From assembly GCF_902459465.1 (NCBI RefSeq), contig NC_047075.1, forward strand, positions 13,385,119-13,449,118: 64,000 nt of DNA. Direction: 5' to 3'. Both the position numbers and the translations under genes were made by a program. The notes beneath the pieces were generated by a model. It did not search any database. It saw nothing but the letters and a program-made list of their open reading frames with translations, and had not been told where the DNA came from. The DNA is from Asterias rubens. Taxonomy: Eukaryota > Echinodermata > Asteroidea > Forcipulatida > Asteriidae. Of the stretch, positions 45,009-55,117 are shown piece by piece; within the stretch, counting starts at the first letter, position 1; every line of letters begins with the position of its first letter.

Positions 45009-45318
45009 ATCTTTAATATGTTATCGTGACCTTTGACCCAGTTTTTGAAATATGTATCATTCCAAAAATCAATGAAATAATTATCTCTTGATAGAGCATG
45101 TTTTTCTCTATCAGAATCCACTATAAAACAGTTGGGCTCTTCAAAATTTACAACTTGATGACTATTTTTGTACAAGTACCGTCATCTTTAATTTGTTATC
45201 GTGACCTTTGACCCAATTTGTGAAACAATGCATCATTCCAAAAATTAAAAAAAATCACAATCAACCAAGAAACAACTGGGCTCTTCAAAATTTACAATTT
45301 TATTACCCTTTTTGTACA
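45009..45318. repeat. Tandem duplication, period about 175 bp
   Basis: Blocks ATCTTTAAT, GTTATCGTGACCTTTGACCC, ATCATTCCAAAAAT and GGGCTCTTCAAAATTTACAA occur in the same order at 45009-45183 and 45184-45318, the second copy somewhat shorter. No coding role. Confidence 0.8.
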
Positions 45319-45724
45319 GTTGTTAGGTCACAAACTAGTCAATTTATATACTTTACATAATAAATCTACCAACAAACCTCACTCTTCTGTTTCTAAAGTT
45401 ACTTAAAGTGTTCATGGTTTGCGATTTGTTTCTTGTTGAGGGCTGATGTGGTTTAACCAGAATCAGAATTTAAACTATCAGCAGTGACACACCCAGGATT
45501 TATAATTTTGGCTTGTTTTCTTCGTTTGTTGACCATCTGCTGATTCTCATCGTTTACATAACACTCCGTTTTGTACTTCAAGTTGGTCCCATTGTGACCA
45601 GTATGTCTTCACTGAGGATGAATTCTGAGAAATTGTCTCCAACTTAGGACGCTCTTCGGTGGCGTTTTCCTTTGCAGTGAGGATGTTGCTCATGGTTGAG
45701 TCTTCTGGCTGTCCTTGACGGATA

Positions 45725-46490
45725 TCAGTACAGTTTAAACTCTGGTTCCCAGCAAATCGATCTTATCAAGTTTCCTGTCACTTGATTAATTTCTGCTTCT
45801 TTCTCTACTCTTGGTTCTACCTCTGTGGTCATCTCTAACTCGTCATGTGTCTGTTGTCGGCCACACTGTTTGCATGGTCGTCTTGAGAGACCATCTGCAT
45901 TACCATGCTGCCGTCCTACCCTGTGCTCGATTGTAAAGTCGTACTGTCCTATAACTTCCATTCAACGTGCTAATTGTCCCTCCGGATTTCGGAAATTGAT
46001 TAGCCATCTCAAAGACCCGTGGTCTATCCGGACTAGAATCTTCCTTCCATAAAGGTAGTGACGAAAATGTCGGAGGTAATTTACAACAGCCAGAAGTTCC
46101 CTCCTCGTAATACAGTAGTTCCGCTCTGGTGAGCTGAGTGTCTTACTAGAGGGTCTTCCCACAATTCCTTCACTGTTGATATCGGCCACTGTTATATCGA
46201 GTAGCTGGCTCTTCCCCACTTGAAGATTCATCACCACATGTCCCCATGCCTCTATAGGAGTTCCATCTGCCTGCTTCAAACAACTTCCCATCATATCCAA
46301 ATTTGGTCGTCTATTGTCCGGTAACTGCATATATGAAGAAACAGATAACACCGTCTGTGTCGAACCGGTGTCCATACGAAATTTCACTTCCAACCCATTT
46401 ATCACGCACGAAAAAACCTGCATGTGCCCGTATAATGTATCTCGTTTCAAAGTTGTGGCAGTCTTGACCTGTAACCAAATTTCTCCCCTC
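45725..46490 (-). pseudogene. Gypsy remnant: protease joined to RNase H by internal deletion
   Basis: The minus strand encodes an aspartic-protease segment with the FRMDTGST box. It passes directly, without RT, into the RNase H region (LSSPERNYCITRRELLAVV, then DHGSLRWL). The junction is near 46130. A Trp codon in the following motif is TGA at 45962-45964, after which IEHRVGRQHGNADGLSRRPC continues, the usual connector toward integrase. Neither RT nor integrase is present. It lies just outside the young Gypsy, in the opposite orientation, and belongs to a different family. Confidence 0.75.
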
Positions 46491-46960
46491 AGGACTAAAA
46501 TGTGTATTACGTTGTCGTTAGTGAAATTGCCCCAAATGTGTTTTACGTTAGTGAAGTTGCCCCTTTCTCAAAGATAAATGTTTATAATTTGTTCCTATTT
46601 TCTCATATTTGTAGTCAAATGAGGTAAAGAGTGCCTACCACTTGGAGTTAGAGGGTCTCAAAAGAATGTTAACCGCCTTAGGAAGGCTGATTTGACTGTC
46701 GGCAAGTTGGTCACAGCTCGGCATCACCAGTTGGCAAAGTACATAAGGGAGAAAGAAGCTGATTATTTTAACGTCTGTCCATTTTGTTTATTTGGACTTC
46801 CGATGTCTCTATCGTCGACTGAGTCACATAATTCAAGATGGCGGCAAGCTTTTGGCGGGAACCGTGCGCCATCTTGTTTTATTTGTTTTCTGCCTTAAGC
46901 AATACCTTTACCTTTTAATTTAATTGGTTTGTTTTTTAAATCTAAATATATCCTAAATAT
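46491..46960 (+). other. Non-genic interval with a weak exon-like ORF
   Basis: After a TTTGTAG at 46608-46614 the + strand shows LTVGKLVTARHHQLAKYIREKEADYF, preceded in another frame by SNEVKSAYHLELEGLK. This might be a decayed exon; the family is not recognised. The AT-rich rest is the left flank of the Gypsy. Confidence 0.25.
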
Positions 46961-47330
46961 TGTGATGACGTTCACCCCGGCCCACATTTATGTTTAGTTC
47001 ACGCCCACTGGTCATGGTGATTATGAACACCTGGCTTTTCCATAAAGGTTAACATGCCCCCATGGTGGATGTTATGTAATAGTTAAGTATTTAAGGCACA
47101 CCCAACGTCGACTCGTGGTCTGTATCCTTCAGGTGCGCCACCGAGACGACGGTGCATTATTCGTATATTATTTATCAAGTGTATTTTCTAGTATTTCATT
47201 TGAGTTGTGTTTAAATAAAACACCCTGTTGTGGGTCTACGTTTTCAAGAAGAGGAACGTTAAAGTTGTGTTTAATTGATAAGTTCGATCCCTTGGGCGGG
47301 ATGGCTGAGGAGGCCAAACCGTCCATAACA
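46961..47330 (+). repeat. Gypsy 5' LTR
   Basis: The LTR runs TG...CA. A TATA-like TATTTAAG at 47088-47095 is followed about 120 bases later by AATAAA at 47214-47219, consistent with a U3 promoter and an R-region polyadenylation signal. An ORF starting inside the LTR and running to 47423 is also present in the 3' LTR and is taken as fortuitous. Confidence 0.95.
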
Positions 47331-47332
47331 TA

Positions 47333-47350
47333 TGGTGGAGAATCCGGCGC
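47333..47350 (+). other. Candidate primer-binding site
   Basis: Two bases after the LTR the sequence TGGTGGAGAATCCGGCGC begins with TGG, as expected for complementarity to a tRNA CCA end. I could not name the tRNA with confidence; self-priming is also possible. Confidence 0.5.
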
Positions 47351-47539
47351 TGAACTCCCGGTGGCGCACCCTGCCGGTTGGCCGAAGGACGCAGATCCGC
47401 TTGGGGATGCAAAAGGTATTTAACTTTATACTTTATTAATTTGTTTCTTGTATTCCCCTGGCGTATATTTTATTTTATTGTGCAAATTGTGTATTTTGAT
47501 TACTATGCCACATTGCAATTTTATCATATTTCTATTATA

Positions 47540-48325
47540 ATGGCGAGCAAATATGAATTGAAGTTTAGGGATACTTACTCTGGCACTGAAGATCTTGACT
47601 TATTTTTGTGTAGACTAGAAAGTTATAGTAAACTGCGAGACTTTGCAGCCGATAAAAAGGTTTTGTCACTAGGTTTACGTTTGACTGGCCCTGCTGCTCT
47701 ATGGTTTGCTGATTTGCCCGATAGCGAGAAAACTGACTACAAAACAGTCACTGATGCACTCAGACTTGCTTTTGAAGGTGATAGTGTACGATGGGTTAGA
47801 GAAGCCAAACTGGCCGAGCGTCAGCAAGGCGAAAACGAGTCCATTGACTTATATTTCACAGACATAGTGCATCTCAGTAGACAATTACACCGATCAGACA
47901 ACGAACAGATGGCAAGGTTTGTTCGCGGTCTAAGACCGACGCTAAAAGCGTTCGTAATTTCCAAAGAACCTGAAAATATGGCTCAAGCGATCAATTTTGC
48001 ACGTCTTGGTGAAAGCGTAGACAAAATTTGCAAACCACCAGCAATTCAGAGCATTGAACAAAGTACATGTATTAAAGATGAGGTCACCACTAAACTTGAC
48101 AATTTGCAAACCCAGGTAGATAATATCGTAAGCCTGATAAATCCCAGCAAACCAGTACCAGTTCAACCTCAGCAATTCTCTTGCCATCGCTCAAATCGAA
48201 GCCACACTCAAACTTATTCCAAACAGTCCAGATTTAATGGTGGTTGTAATCGCTGTGGAAAGTACGGTCATAAACAGGCAAACTGCTACTCTAAAGTTCA
48301 CATCCAAGGTTATCCTTTAAACTGA
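47540..48325 (+). CDS. gag: Gypsy gag polyprotein
   Basis: From ATG 47540 (MASKYELKF) the ORF encodes 261 residues; an in-frame upstream extension exists but has the composition of untranslated leader. Residues about 45-120 contain the retrotransposon Gag core (LRLTGPAALWFADLP, then LAERQQGENESIDLY). A single CCHC zinc knuckle lies at C236, C239, H244, C249, the nucleic-acid-binding end of nucleocapsid. Gag should assemble into particles that package the RNA. The ORF ends at TGA 48323-48325, immediately after a slippery heptamer, so most ribosomes would stop here and a minority shift into pol. Confidence 0.9.
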   Translation: MASKYELKFRDTYSGTEDLDLFLCRLESYSKLRDFAADKKVLSLGLRLTGPAALWFADLPDSEKTDYKTVTDALRLAFEGDSVRWVREAKLAERQQGENESIDLYFTDIVHLSRQLHRSDNEQMARFVRGLRPTLKAFVISKEPENMAQAINFARLGESVDKICKPPAIQSIEQSTCIKDEVTTKLDNLQTQVDNIVSLINPSKPVPVQPQQFSCHRSNRSHTQTYSKQSRFNGGCNRCGKYGHKQANCYSKVHIQGYPLN

Positions 48326-48365
48326 CTCAGCCGCCTACCGTGACAGGGGTTGGGGTTGGCGGCTG
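48316..48365 (+). promoter_or_regulatory. -1 ribosomal frameshift signal (slippery site plus stem-loop)
   Basis: TTTAAAC at 48316-48322 sits in the gag frame as T-TTA-AAC, directly before the gag stop. After a 5-base spacer an 8-bp perfect GC-rich stem (CAGCCGCC at 48328-48335, GGCGGCTG at 48358-48365) encloses a 22-base loop. Slippage by -1 enters the frame that is open through pol. The heptamer, spacing and stem are what is known for programmed -1 frameshifting; use by this element is inferred. Confidence 0.85.
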
Positions 48366-51300
48366 TGACGTTCAAAACGATGACCCCTTGAAAATTAATC
48401 TTGAACACAACAGTATGATCTCTATTACCATCGGCGATGATACATTGAAATGTTTGATAGATACGGGTGCCACCAGTAACTTGATTTCTGAAAAATACTA
48501 TAAAACCAATGTTATTTTCAGACAGTTGCGTTTGTTGAAACCTAAATTTGACCATGCAACCACAGCCAATGGTGACAGTGTAAAGATTGTTGGATTTCTC
48601 AATGTACCTGTACAAATTTTAGGAGCACAATTTATGGTACCTTTTTATGTGACAAGTAAATTATATCAAAGTGTTATACTAGGGTCCGAGTTCCTAATGT
48701 CACAAAAAGTGTCAATTGATTTTGGGAAATCTAAACTTCGCATTCATAGGAAAAATCAGTTGCGTACCTGTACTGAAATTACGGTACCCCCACGTTCACA
48801 ATCTCTCTGTGAGGTCAGAATAAAAAATTACCTTCCCTCAGGTGTAATAGGTCATTGTCATGGTGGACGTAATATCCAGAACATTGGTCTAGTAGTTGCT
48901 AATACTATATCTAGCTCCCGCATGACAGACTTTGGTACGAAAGTAACAGTTATGGTAATGAATCCATCCGAGGTTCCAGTTACAATTTTTCCCCGTACTA
49001 AGATTGGTACGTTCAATATTGTGGAAGAAAATAGCATTTCTGTATTAACCAATTTTGACAAGATCGAACCTAACACCAACATTAGTCATGAGGTTACGAA
49101 CCCACAATGTTCATTTAGTGGTCAAGAGGTTCTCGATAAAATTAACATTTCATCCTCTTCCATAAACCTTACTCAACAACAACAGCTTAAAGCTCTAATC
49201 AATAGTTATGCTGATGTGTTTGAAACCGCAAAAAGCCCACGTGGATTTTACGATAAAGTTGAACATAGAATCGATATTGGTAACAATCCTCCAGTTAGAT
49301 CCCGCCCATACAGACATTCACCTAGGTTACAGCAGACAGTAAGAGAACATGTTAACAAAATGTTAAATGATGGTATTATTTCAGAGTCAACTTCACCATT
49401 TTCTAGTCCAGTTGTTATGGTTACAAAGAAAACTGGCGAATACAGATTTTGTATTGACTTTAGGAGATTAAACCAGATCACGATCAGAGACAATTTTCCA
49501 CTGCCCAGTATTTCCGATACTTTTAACAACCTTGGTATGACTAAACCAGCATATTTCTCAACTCTAGATATGGCGTCAGGATATTGGCAAATAGGTTTAG
49601 ATAGAGATTCTAAAAAGAAAACGGCATTCATTACTCAAGACGGATTGTATGAATTCAATGTGTTACCTTTTGGACTACACAATGCACCCAGTACATTCCA
49701 AAGAACAATGCATGAAGTGCTAAGAGGGTTGCATTGGAAGTTTTGTTTAGTGTACTTGGATGACATCATCATTTATAGTGACACTTTCAAAGACCATCTC
49801 GATCATTTGTGCCAAGTATTTCAGAAATTCAGAGATGTTAATCTTAAACTTAAGCCAAAGAAATGTTCATTTGCATGTGATAGAATACACTACCTCGGGC
49901 ACATAATTAGTGAAGACGGTGTTGCAACTGACCCAGAAAAGCTCAAAGTTGTACAAGAATACCCATCACCAAAGAATGTCAAAGATGTTCGTGCATTCCT
50001 AGGTTTTGTTGGTTATTACAGGCGTTACATAAAGGATTTCAGCAAAATTGCTCAACCATTAACTGCACTGACTCGTAAAGACATTCCTTTCCAATGGACA
50101 AAAGAATGTTCAGAAGCTTTTGAGCAACTGAAACAAAAACTTTTAGAGCCACCTGTATTGTCCCATCCAAGGTTTGATGAACACTCACAATTTGTTTTGC
50201 AAACTGATGCGTCTTTTCAAGGATTAGGATTTGTATTATCCCAAATACAGGACGGTAACGAAAGAGCTATTGCATATGCCAGTAGAGCACTTAAGCCAGC
50301 GGAACGCAATTATACTGTGACGGAATTAGAAGCACTTGCCGTTGTTGAAGGAGTGAAAAAGTTTTCCACTTACTTGGAACATAGCCCAAAATTCAAAATT
50401 GTAACTGATCATCAAGCTCTCAAATGGTTGTTTGACCAAAAACGCTCATCTGGCAGATTAGCTCGTTGGTCCTTGTATTTGCAATCGTACAGTTATGATA
50501 TTGAACACCGACCAGGCAAGAAACTTGCTAATGTAGACACTCTGAGTAGAATCTGTAAAGATAATTACCAACCCACATGTGTTTCTCACCCACCAGTAGA
50601 AAGTTCACATATTGAGACCGCACAATTAAGTCAATCAGAAGCTGAGAAAGTTTTAACTGGTTTAGATAATTCCGATCATGAAGAAAACTTGTCTAAAGTA
50701 GACGAAGTGCGAAATCTCAGATACCAACATGGTAAACGTTTGCATAATCAAAACATGGTCAATTTCAAAGATCACTTACCTGATATTCATGAGAACATTG
50801 ACCTAGATAAAATCAAACGGGGTCAACAAAATGACTCATTTTCGAAACCGATCATTGATTATTTGGAATCAGATGTCCTTCCAGAGGATAACAAACTAGC
50901 CCGTAGATTATTACTTGAAGTAAATCAGTATTTTGTACATAATGGCATTTTGTATCATGTCTGGCACACGCCACGAAACAGAAGGATACCAGAACGTAAT
51001 ATTGTTCAATTGTACATCCCAAGTCCGTACATAGATACTGTTCTTCATCATTGTCACGATCTAGTTCTATCAGCTCACTTTGGTTTCCATAGAACATACA
51101 GTAAAATCCGGCAACGATATTTTTGGAAGTTCATGCATCGTGATATTGATAATTGGGTCAGATCTTGTGATTCTTGTCACCGTGTTAAAACACCAAAGCA
51201 CAAAGTTGTAGCCCCACTGCTTACCATGAAAGTTCCTGGACCATTTCAAAGGGTTAGCGTAGACATTCTAGGCCCCCTCCCAGTTACTGAATCAGGAAAT

Positions 51301-52386
51301 AGATATGTATTATGTTTCATGGATCATTGTACTAGATGGCCTATCCTTGTGCCTATTGCTAAAACGGACTCTGCCACTGTAGCAACTGTATTTTTCAAAG
51401 AAATTATTTGTAATCATGGTTGCCCCCTTGTACTCCTAAGTGACCGAGGAACGAACTTTTTAAGTAAATTAGTTCAAGAAGTGTGCAAAATCATGCGTAC
51501 TGACAAAGTAAACACTAGTCCGTACCATCCGCAATGTAATGCTGTACAAGAAAGATTTAATTCTGTGATTTTAACTACAGTATCTCATTATGTAAACAAG
51601 TTCCATACCAACTGGGATAACTATATTCCTGCCATTCAGTTTGCGTATCGCAGTACACCTGCGGACAATTCAATTGGATTTAGCCCTTTCTTTTTGTTGT
51701 ATGGTAGAGAGGCAGTACTGCCTATTGATGTATCTCTTCATGAAAAACCTGAATATTCAGACCGAAATGTAAGAGATTATATTCACGACTTAATTGATCA
51801 ACTTGAAGTTGCCAGAGAAATATCGAAGAAACACCTCGAATCTAACCAAGCTTCAATGAAGGAACGTTATGACAGTCGTACTCAAGAAGTACCCTATCAA
51901 GTTGGAGATGTGGTTTATATTTATATCCCAGCAACCCAAAAGGGACTGTCTAAAAAACTCCAGAAATTTTGGTGTGGTCCATATTTGCTAGTGCAACAAA
52001 CCGGTCTTGTTAATTTCAGAGTCCGAAACCTGGAAAATAACAAATTACTTCATGTGCCAATTCATGTAAACCGAATGAAATTCGCATATAATCGTTTTGC
52101 CAGACCACCAAATCACGTGATGCCAAGGGATTTTGTTCAGAGAGATCCACTTGATTTCATTGAAGACAGTGATTGCCCAGAAGGTTCCTTTCAGCCTTTG
52201 TTAGCTACGCAACAACCCCAGCAGACTAGGTTAAATATACCTGGTTTACCGGACATTGGACAACCTGCCGGTAAAGAGTTTCACGTAGAAAAGGTTCTTC
52301 GTGGCAAGTTTGTCAAAGGCAAACTACACTTTTGTGATAAAGTGGAAAGATTTCCCCAACTGCAAAAATTCATGGGAACCTGTTGA
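48316..52386 (+). CDS. pol: Gypsy pol polyprotein: protease, RT, RNase H, integrase
   Basis: The pol frame overlaps the end of gag and lies in its -1 frame. The aspartic protease motif IDTGATSN has its Asp codon at 48460. The RT holds YLDD at 49753-49764, with FRRLNQITIRD upstream. RNase H shows QTDASFQGLG and LKPAERNYTVTELEALAVV, then TDHQALKWL. Integrase has an HHCC zinc region (HFGFHRTYSKIRQRYFW, then CDSCHR) and the catalytic acids in VSVDILGP, LLSDRGTNF and CNAVQERFN. A stop at 52384-52386 cuts the last domain: the chromodomain VEKVLRGKF continues one frame over as FVIKWKDF, then SWEPVENLNETLRDYL, ending at 52456. A four-T run at 52330-52333 is the likely site of a one-base difference. 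Apart from that the ORF is intact. Confidence 0.93.
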   Translation, partial: FKLTQPPTVTGVGVGGCDVQNDDPLKINLEHNSMISITIGDDTLKCLIDTGATSNLISEKYYKTNVIFRQLRLLKPKFDHATTANGDSVKIVGFLNVPVQILGAQFMVPFYVTSKLYQSVILGSEFLMSQKVSIDFGKSKLRIHRKNQLRTCTEITVPPRSQSLCEVRIKNYLPSGVIGHCHGGRNIQNIGLVVANTISSSRMTDFGTKVTVMVMNPSEVPVTIFPRTKIGTFNIVEENSISVLTNFDKIEPNTNISHEVTNPQCSFSGQEVLDKINISSSSINLTQQQQLKALINSYADVFETAKSPRGFYDKVEHRIDIGNNPPVRSRPYRHSPRLQQTVREHVNKMLNDGIISESTSPFSSPVVMVTKKTGEYRFCIDFRRLNQITIRDNFPLPSISDTFNNLGMTKPAYFSTLDMASGYWQIGLDRDSKKKTAFITQDGLYEFNVLPFGLHNAPSTFQRTMHEVLRGLHWKFCLVYLDDIIIYSDTFKDHLDHLCQVFQKFRDVNLKLKPKKCSFACDRIHYLGHIISEDGVATDPEKLKVVQEYPSPKNVKDVRAFLGFVGYYRRYIKDFSKIAQPLTALTRKDIPFQWTKECSEAFEQLKQKLLEPPVLSHPRFDEHSQFVLQTDASFQGLGFVLSQIQDGNERAIAYASRALKPAERNYTVTELEALAVVEGVKKFSTYLEHSPKFKIVTDHQALKWLFDQKRSSGRLARWSLYLQSYSYDIEHRPGKKLANVDTLSRICKDNYQPTCVSHPPVESSHIETAQLSQSEAEKVLTGLDNSDHEENLSKVDEVRNLRYQHGKRLHNQNMVNFKDHLPDIHENIDLDKIKRGQQNDSFSKPIIDYLESDVLPEDNKLARRLLLEVNQYFVHNGILYHVWHTPRNRRIPERNIVQLYIPSPYIDTVLHHCHDLVLSAHFGFHRTYSKIRQRYFWKFMHRDIDNWVRSCDSCHRVKTPKHKVVAPLLTMKVPGPFQRVSVDILGPLPVTESGNRYVLCFMDHCTRWPILVPIAKTDSATVATVFFKEIICNHGCPLVLLSDRGTNFLSKLVQEVCKIMRTDKVNTSPYHPQCNAVQERFNSVILTTVSHYVNKFHTNWDNYIPAIQFAYRSTPADNSIGFSPFFLLYGREAVLPIDVSLHEKPEYSDRNVRDYIHDLIDQLEVAREISKKHLESNQASMKERYDSRTQEVPYQVGDVVYIYIPATQKGLSKKLQKFWCGPYLLVQQTGLVNFRVRNLENNKLLHVPIHVNRMKFAYNRFARPPNHVMPRDFVQRDPLDFIEDSDCPEGSFQPLLATQQPQQTRLNIPGLPDIGQPAGKEFHVEKVLRGKFVKGKLHFCDKVERFPQLQKFMGTC

Positions 52387-52456
52387 AAATCTCAACGAAA
52401 CCCTAAGAGACTATCTTCAGCGCAATCCTGTCCGTATCACTGGCAAACCAAATTAA

Positions 52457-53097
52457 TAATATTGTATGGCATATATTTTAGTTATTGAAATTATAGCTTT
52501 GTTGGCAAACGTGTGAATACCTACTGTATCAGAATGATAGCTTCATAAATTCTGAGCGGTCCTCAGAACTTTGTTAAGAAAGTACTGTAATTGATTAAAA
52601 ACAATATCTTGTAGTAATGTATAAAATATTCTAGTTTGTTAGGTAATCCGGATTACCCTTGGACATCAGAGGAGACGACAATCGGCCCTGCCAACGAAGT
52701 AGCTACGAAGATCTCTTGGAACAGCCGCTGAATCCACTCGACACTGATGAAATTCACTTGACGTCGGTCAACTCGTCTAAGCCTTATAAAATTCCAATTC
52801 ATTTGCTTTAAGACCTTGTCGATATTTGACTGATCAACATTTATCGCCATAATTTTGAATCTAAATACCATCTAATGATATTGCGAATTGCTGTTGACTA
52901 AAAGTTATTGACTGTACTGAAGTGAACAATAATTTAATGAACAGAATGTGTTTGTAAAATAAACTGTAGATTATTAGTGTTTGAGCTATTCATTGGAAAG
53001 CTGTTTTACTTTCCAAATAGTAGGTTCAAGACGTACTTAAGCTAATGTTTAAAATAGTATGAATTGTCAGGGGCCAATTTAAAAAACAAGGGGCGTA
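52457..53097 (+). other. Gypsy 3' untranslated region with polypurine tract
   Basis: Non-coding stretch between pol and the 3' LTR. AAAAAACAAGGGGCG at 53081-53095 is the likely polypurine tract priming plus-strand synthesis. The minus-strand ORF at 52653-52871 has no known motif; an antisense or accessory role cannot be shown. Confidence 0.7.
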
Positions 53098-53467
53098 TGT
53101 GATGACGTTCACCCCGGCCCACATTTATGTTTAGTTCACGCCCACTGGTCATGGTGATTATGAACACCTGGCTTTTCCATAAAGGTTAACATGCCCCCAT
53201 GGTGGATGTTATGTAATAGTTAAGTATTTAAGGCACACCCAACGTCGACTCGTGGTCTGTATCCTTCAGGTGCGCCACCGAGACGACGGTGCATTATTCG
53301 TATATTATTTATCAAGTGTATTTTCTAGTATTTCATTTGAGTTGTGTTTAAATAAAACACCCTGTTGTGGGTCTACGTTTTCAAGAAGAGGAACGTTAAA
53401 GTTGTGTTTAATTGATAAGTTCGATCCCTTGGGCGGGATGGCTGAGGAGGCCAAACCGTCCATAACA
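53098..53467 (+). repeat. Gypsy 3' LTR
   Basis: The same 370 bases as the 5' LTR, with no difference seen by eye. It is followed by ATATG, whose first four bases match the four before the 5' LTR. Confidence 0.95.
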
Positions 53468-53717
53468 ATATGCATTAGCCTTTATTAATTAAAAAGTCAT
53501 TCATATTCTTGTAGAAGACGCGTAAACAGCTTTCCTTTCCTTCGTCTTCTACTTACAGAATAAACATCGTGATAATAAGAACAACACAGCCGTGTCCTCT
53601 ATCCTTTATTTGGCCTATTAAATACCGTGGGCCACATATATATACATGGGAAATAACGCACATGGTTCTACTCTTAACAGCTGAGGTAACACTTTTGAAT
53701 GTTGTTTTTGTTTGTAG

Positions 53718-54267
53718 GGGACATCATGTTTTCAGCGACAATGATCACACCAGAAAGGAACAAACAAATTGACTTTATCCATTCTTCAAGGCTTTCTCAA
53801 CTGGTAGTGCATCTACATGTACTAGTGCAACACCTTATGCAGCTCCAACAAAGGCTGCCGTACCAGGACCGAAAAACAAACTTTGAGGCCATGCTTCTTG
53901 GTTTTGTTGCCGAAAACAACCTGTCCTTTACTTTGGTGCCTAAAATAGCAGAACTGGCAAAGGGAGTATGCAACGGACCAAAAGGCACCTACTCAGCTCT
54001 CTGTCGATCGAACCTCAGCATCATACAAGATTGAATATTGATGAGGCTAATTCTGAAAATCGTCACAGAGTGTTGGGAATCCTTTGCAGTTATTATTTGA
54101 CTGAGCAAGAAAAGGTCGTCATACACCACCTGGATTCAGTTTCAGTGATCAGTGTCAACAGTGAGAGCCTGTTTGACAACTTTGTGGAGGTGTTTGAACG
54201 CCATGAGATTTCATGGAAATACCTCACTTCCATCATGATGGACTCCTGTAGTGTTATGAGGGGGGTC
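53718..54267 (+). pseudogene. Transposase-like exon fragment (FVAENNLSF family)
   Basis: After a TTTGTTTGTAG acceptor the + strand encodes FEAMLLGFVAENNLSFTLVPKIAELAKGV. It next shows DRTSASYKI in a second frame near 54005, and then LNIDEANSENRHRVLGILCSYY and IMMDSCSVMRG in a third. These segments appear in this order in a family of hAT-like transposases known from fishes and invertebrates. The DRTSASYK part runs almost directly into LNIDEA, so an internal stretch is deleted as well as frameshifted. After MRG the sequence continues with TTAAAGGGACACACC, which looks like the end of a TTAA-type insertion. It is non-functional. Confidence 0.6.
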
Positions 54268-55117
54268 TTAAAGGGACACACCAGCTCACCGTTTACGCAA
54301 TTTAGGGGTGTAGAATCTTAAATAATGTTTTTATAGATGGTTGCTGTAAAATAAAATCATCAAAGTGTCACGTTATTAGCGAAAAATTATTTAAAAAAAA
54401 CAAAGCGGTAAAAGGCCAGCGTATACGTGTTTCCAGCCGTTGCAACTGTCAAATCTTCGTGACATTGTCGCACAATGTTGCAAAAAGACTGGTGCTTTGT
54501 TTACAGCAACGTTTTACTATGACGCTGGAACTATGGGTGGACATCCTTGGTGAATGCAGGACATTACTGCGGCACAGTGAAGAGGAAGGGAGAGGTGGTA
54601 TTGGGCAAACCTTACAAAAATCTGGTTTTGGAGGGCCCCAAAAGAGGATTTGCCAGCTGTAAAAAAAAAGTAGGTAGAGTTCCATTGCCCGAAGCAAGCA
54701 CGTTTCTGCCAATCTATCCACACATAATTTGTTTGTCAATTTAAAATACACGACACAACATCTAATTTAACAAAAATGTCTTTGTGGTGCTACCTTTGAA
54801 ATTATTATAATTTGAGTACATGCTCACCTTTCGATTTCTAAACATGCAGGAGCCTTCGGCTTTGGATTGGTAAGAAGATCCAAATCTGATGCCTCCACAA
54901 ACACCAAGTCATCAACTCCTTCAACACCCGACTCTACCAACTTGTCCACAACTGCTTCTAACAGTGGTTCGGACAGTGCTGGTAACACGGCCTGTACTTC
55001 ACCATTTTATGAAATCCATTGTCTGATGTAAACTGCAAGTAATAATTGATGGCATGGTGCAGTGGTATTAGTGACAAACCATTCATTTTGTATAATGGTA
55101 AAGGGTAGAAGTCTATC
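54268..55117. other. Non-genic interval, possible TTAA-type insertion and Ser/Thr-rich ORF
   Basis: TTAAAGGGACACACC at 54268 resembles a MITE end, but its partner end was not found. At 54852 a possible acceptor precedes about 58 codons rich in Ser and Thr (STPSTPDSTNLSTTAS), ending at 55030. No gene is established. Confidence 0.3.

Larger units (their letters stand above)
46961..53467 (+). mobile_element. Young Gypsy (chromodomain-type) LTR retrotransposon
   Basis: Two 370-base LTRs (46961-47330 and 53098-53467) beginning TGTGATGACG and ending CATAACA bound a 6.5-kb element. By eye the LTRs are identical, so the insertion is recent. A 4-bp ATAT lies on both outer sides as the likely target duplication. 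Inside are a primer-binding-site candidate, gag with a zinc knuckle, a -1 frameshift site, protease-RT-RNase H-integrase and a C-terminal chromodomain, then a purine-rich tract before the right LTR. The order protease, RT, RNase H, integrase defines Gypsy. The element looks nearly intact except for one base in the chromodomain. Confidence 0.95.

Noticed and set aside
47115..47423. A 102-codon ORF beginning in the Gypsy LTR
   Set aside because: The start is in LTR sequence repeated at the 3' end, it precedes gag in another frame and shows no domain. It is probably untranslated leader.
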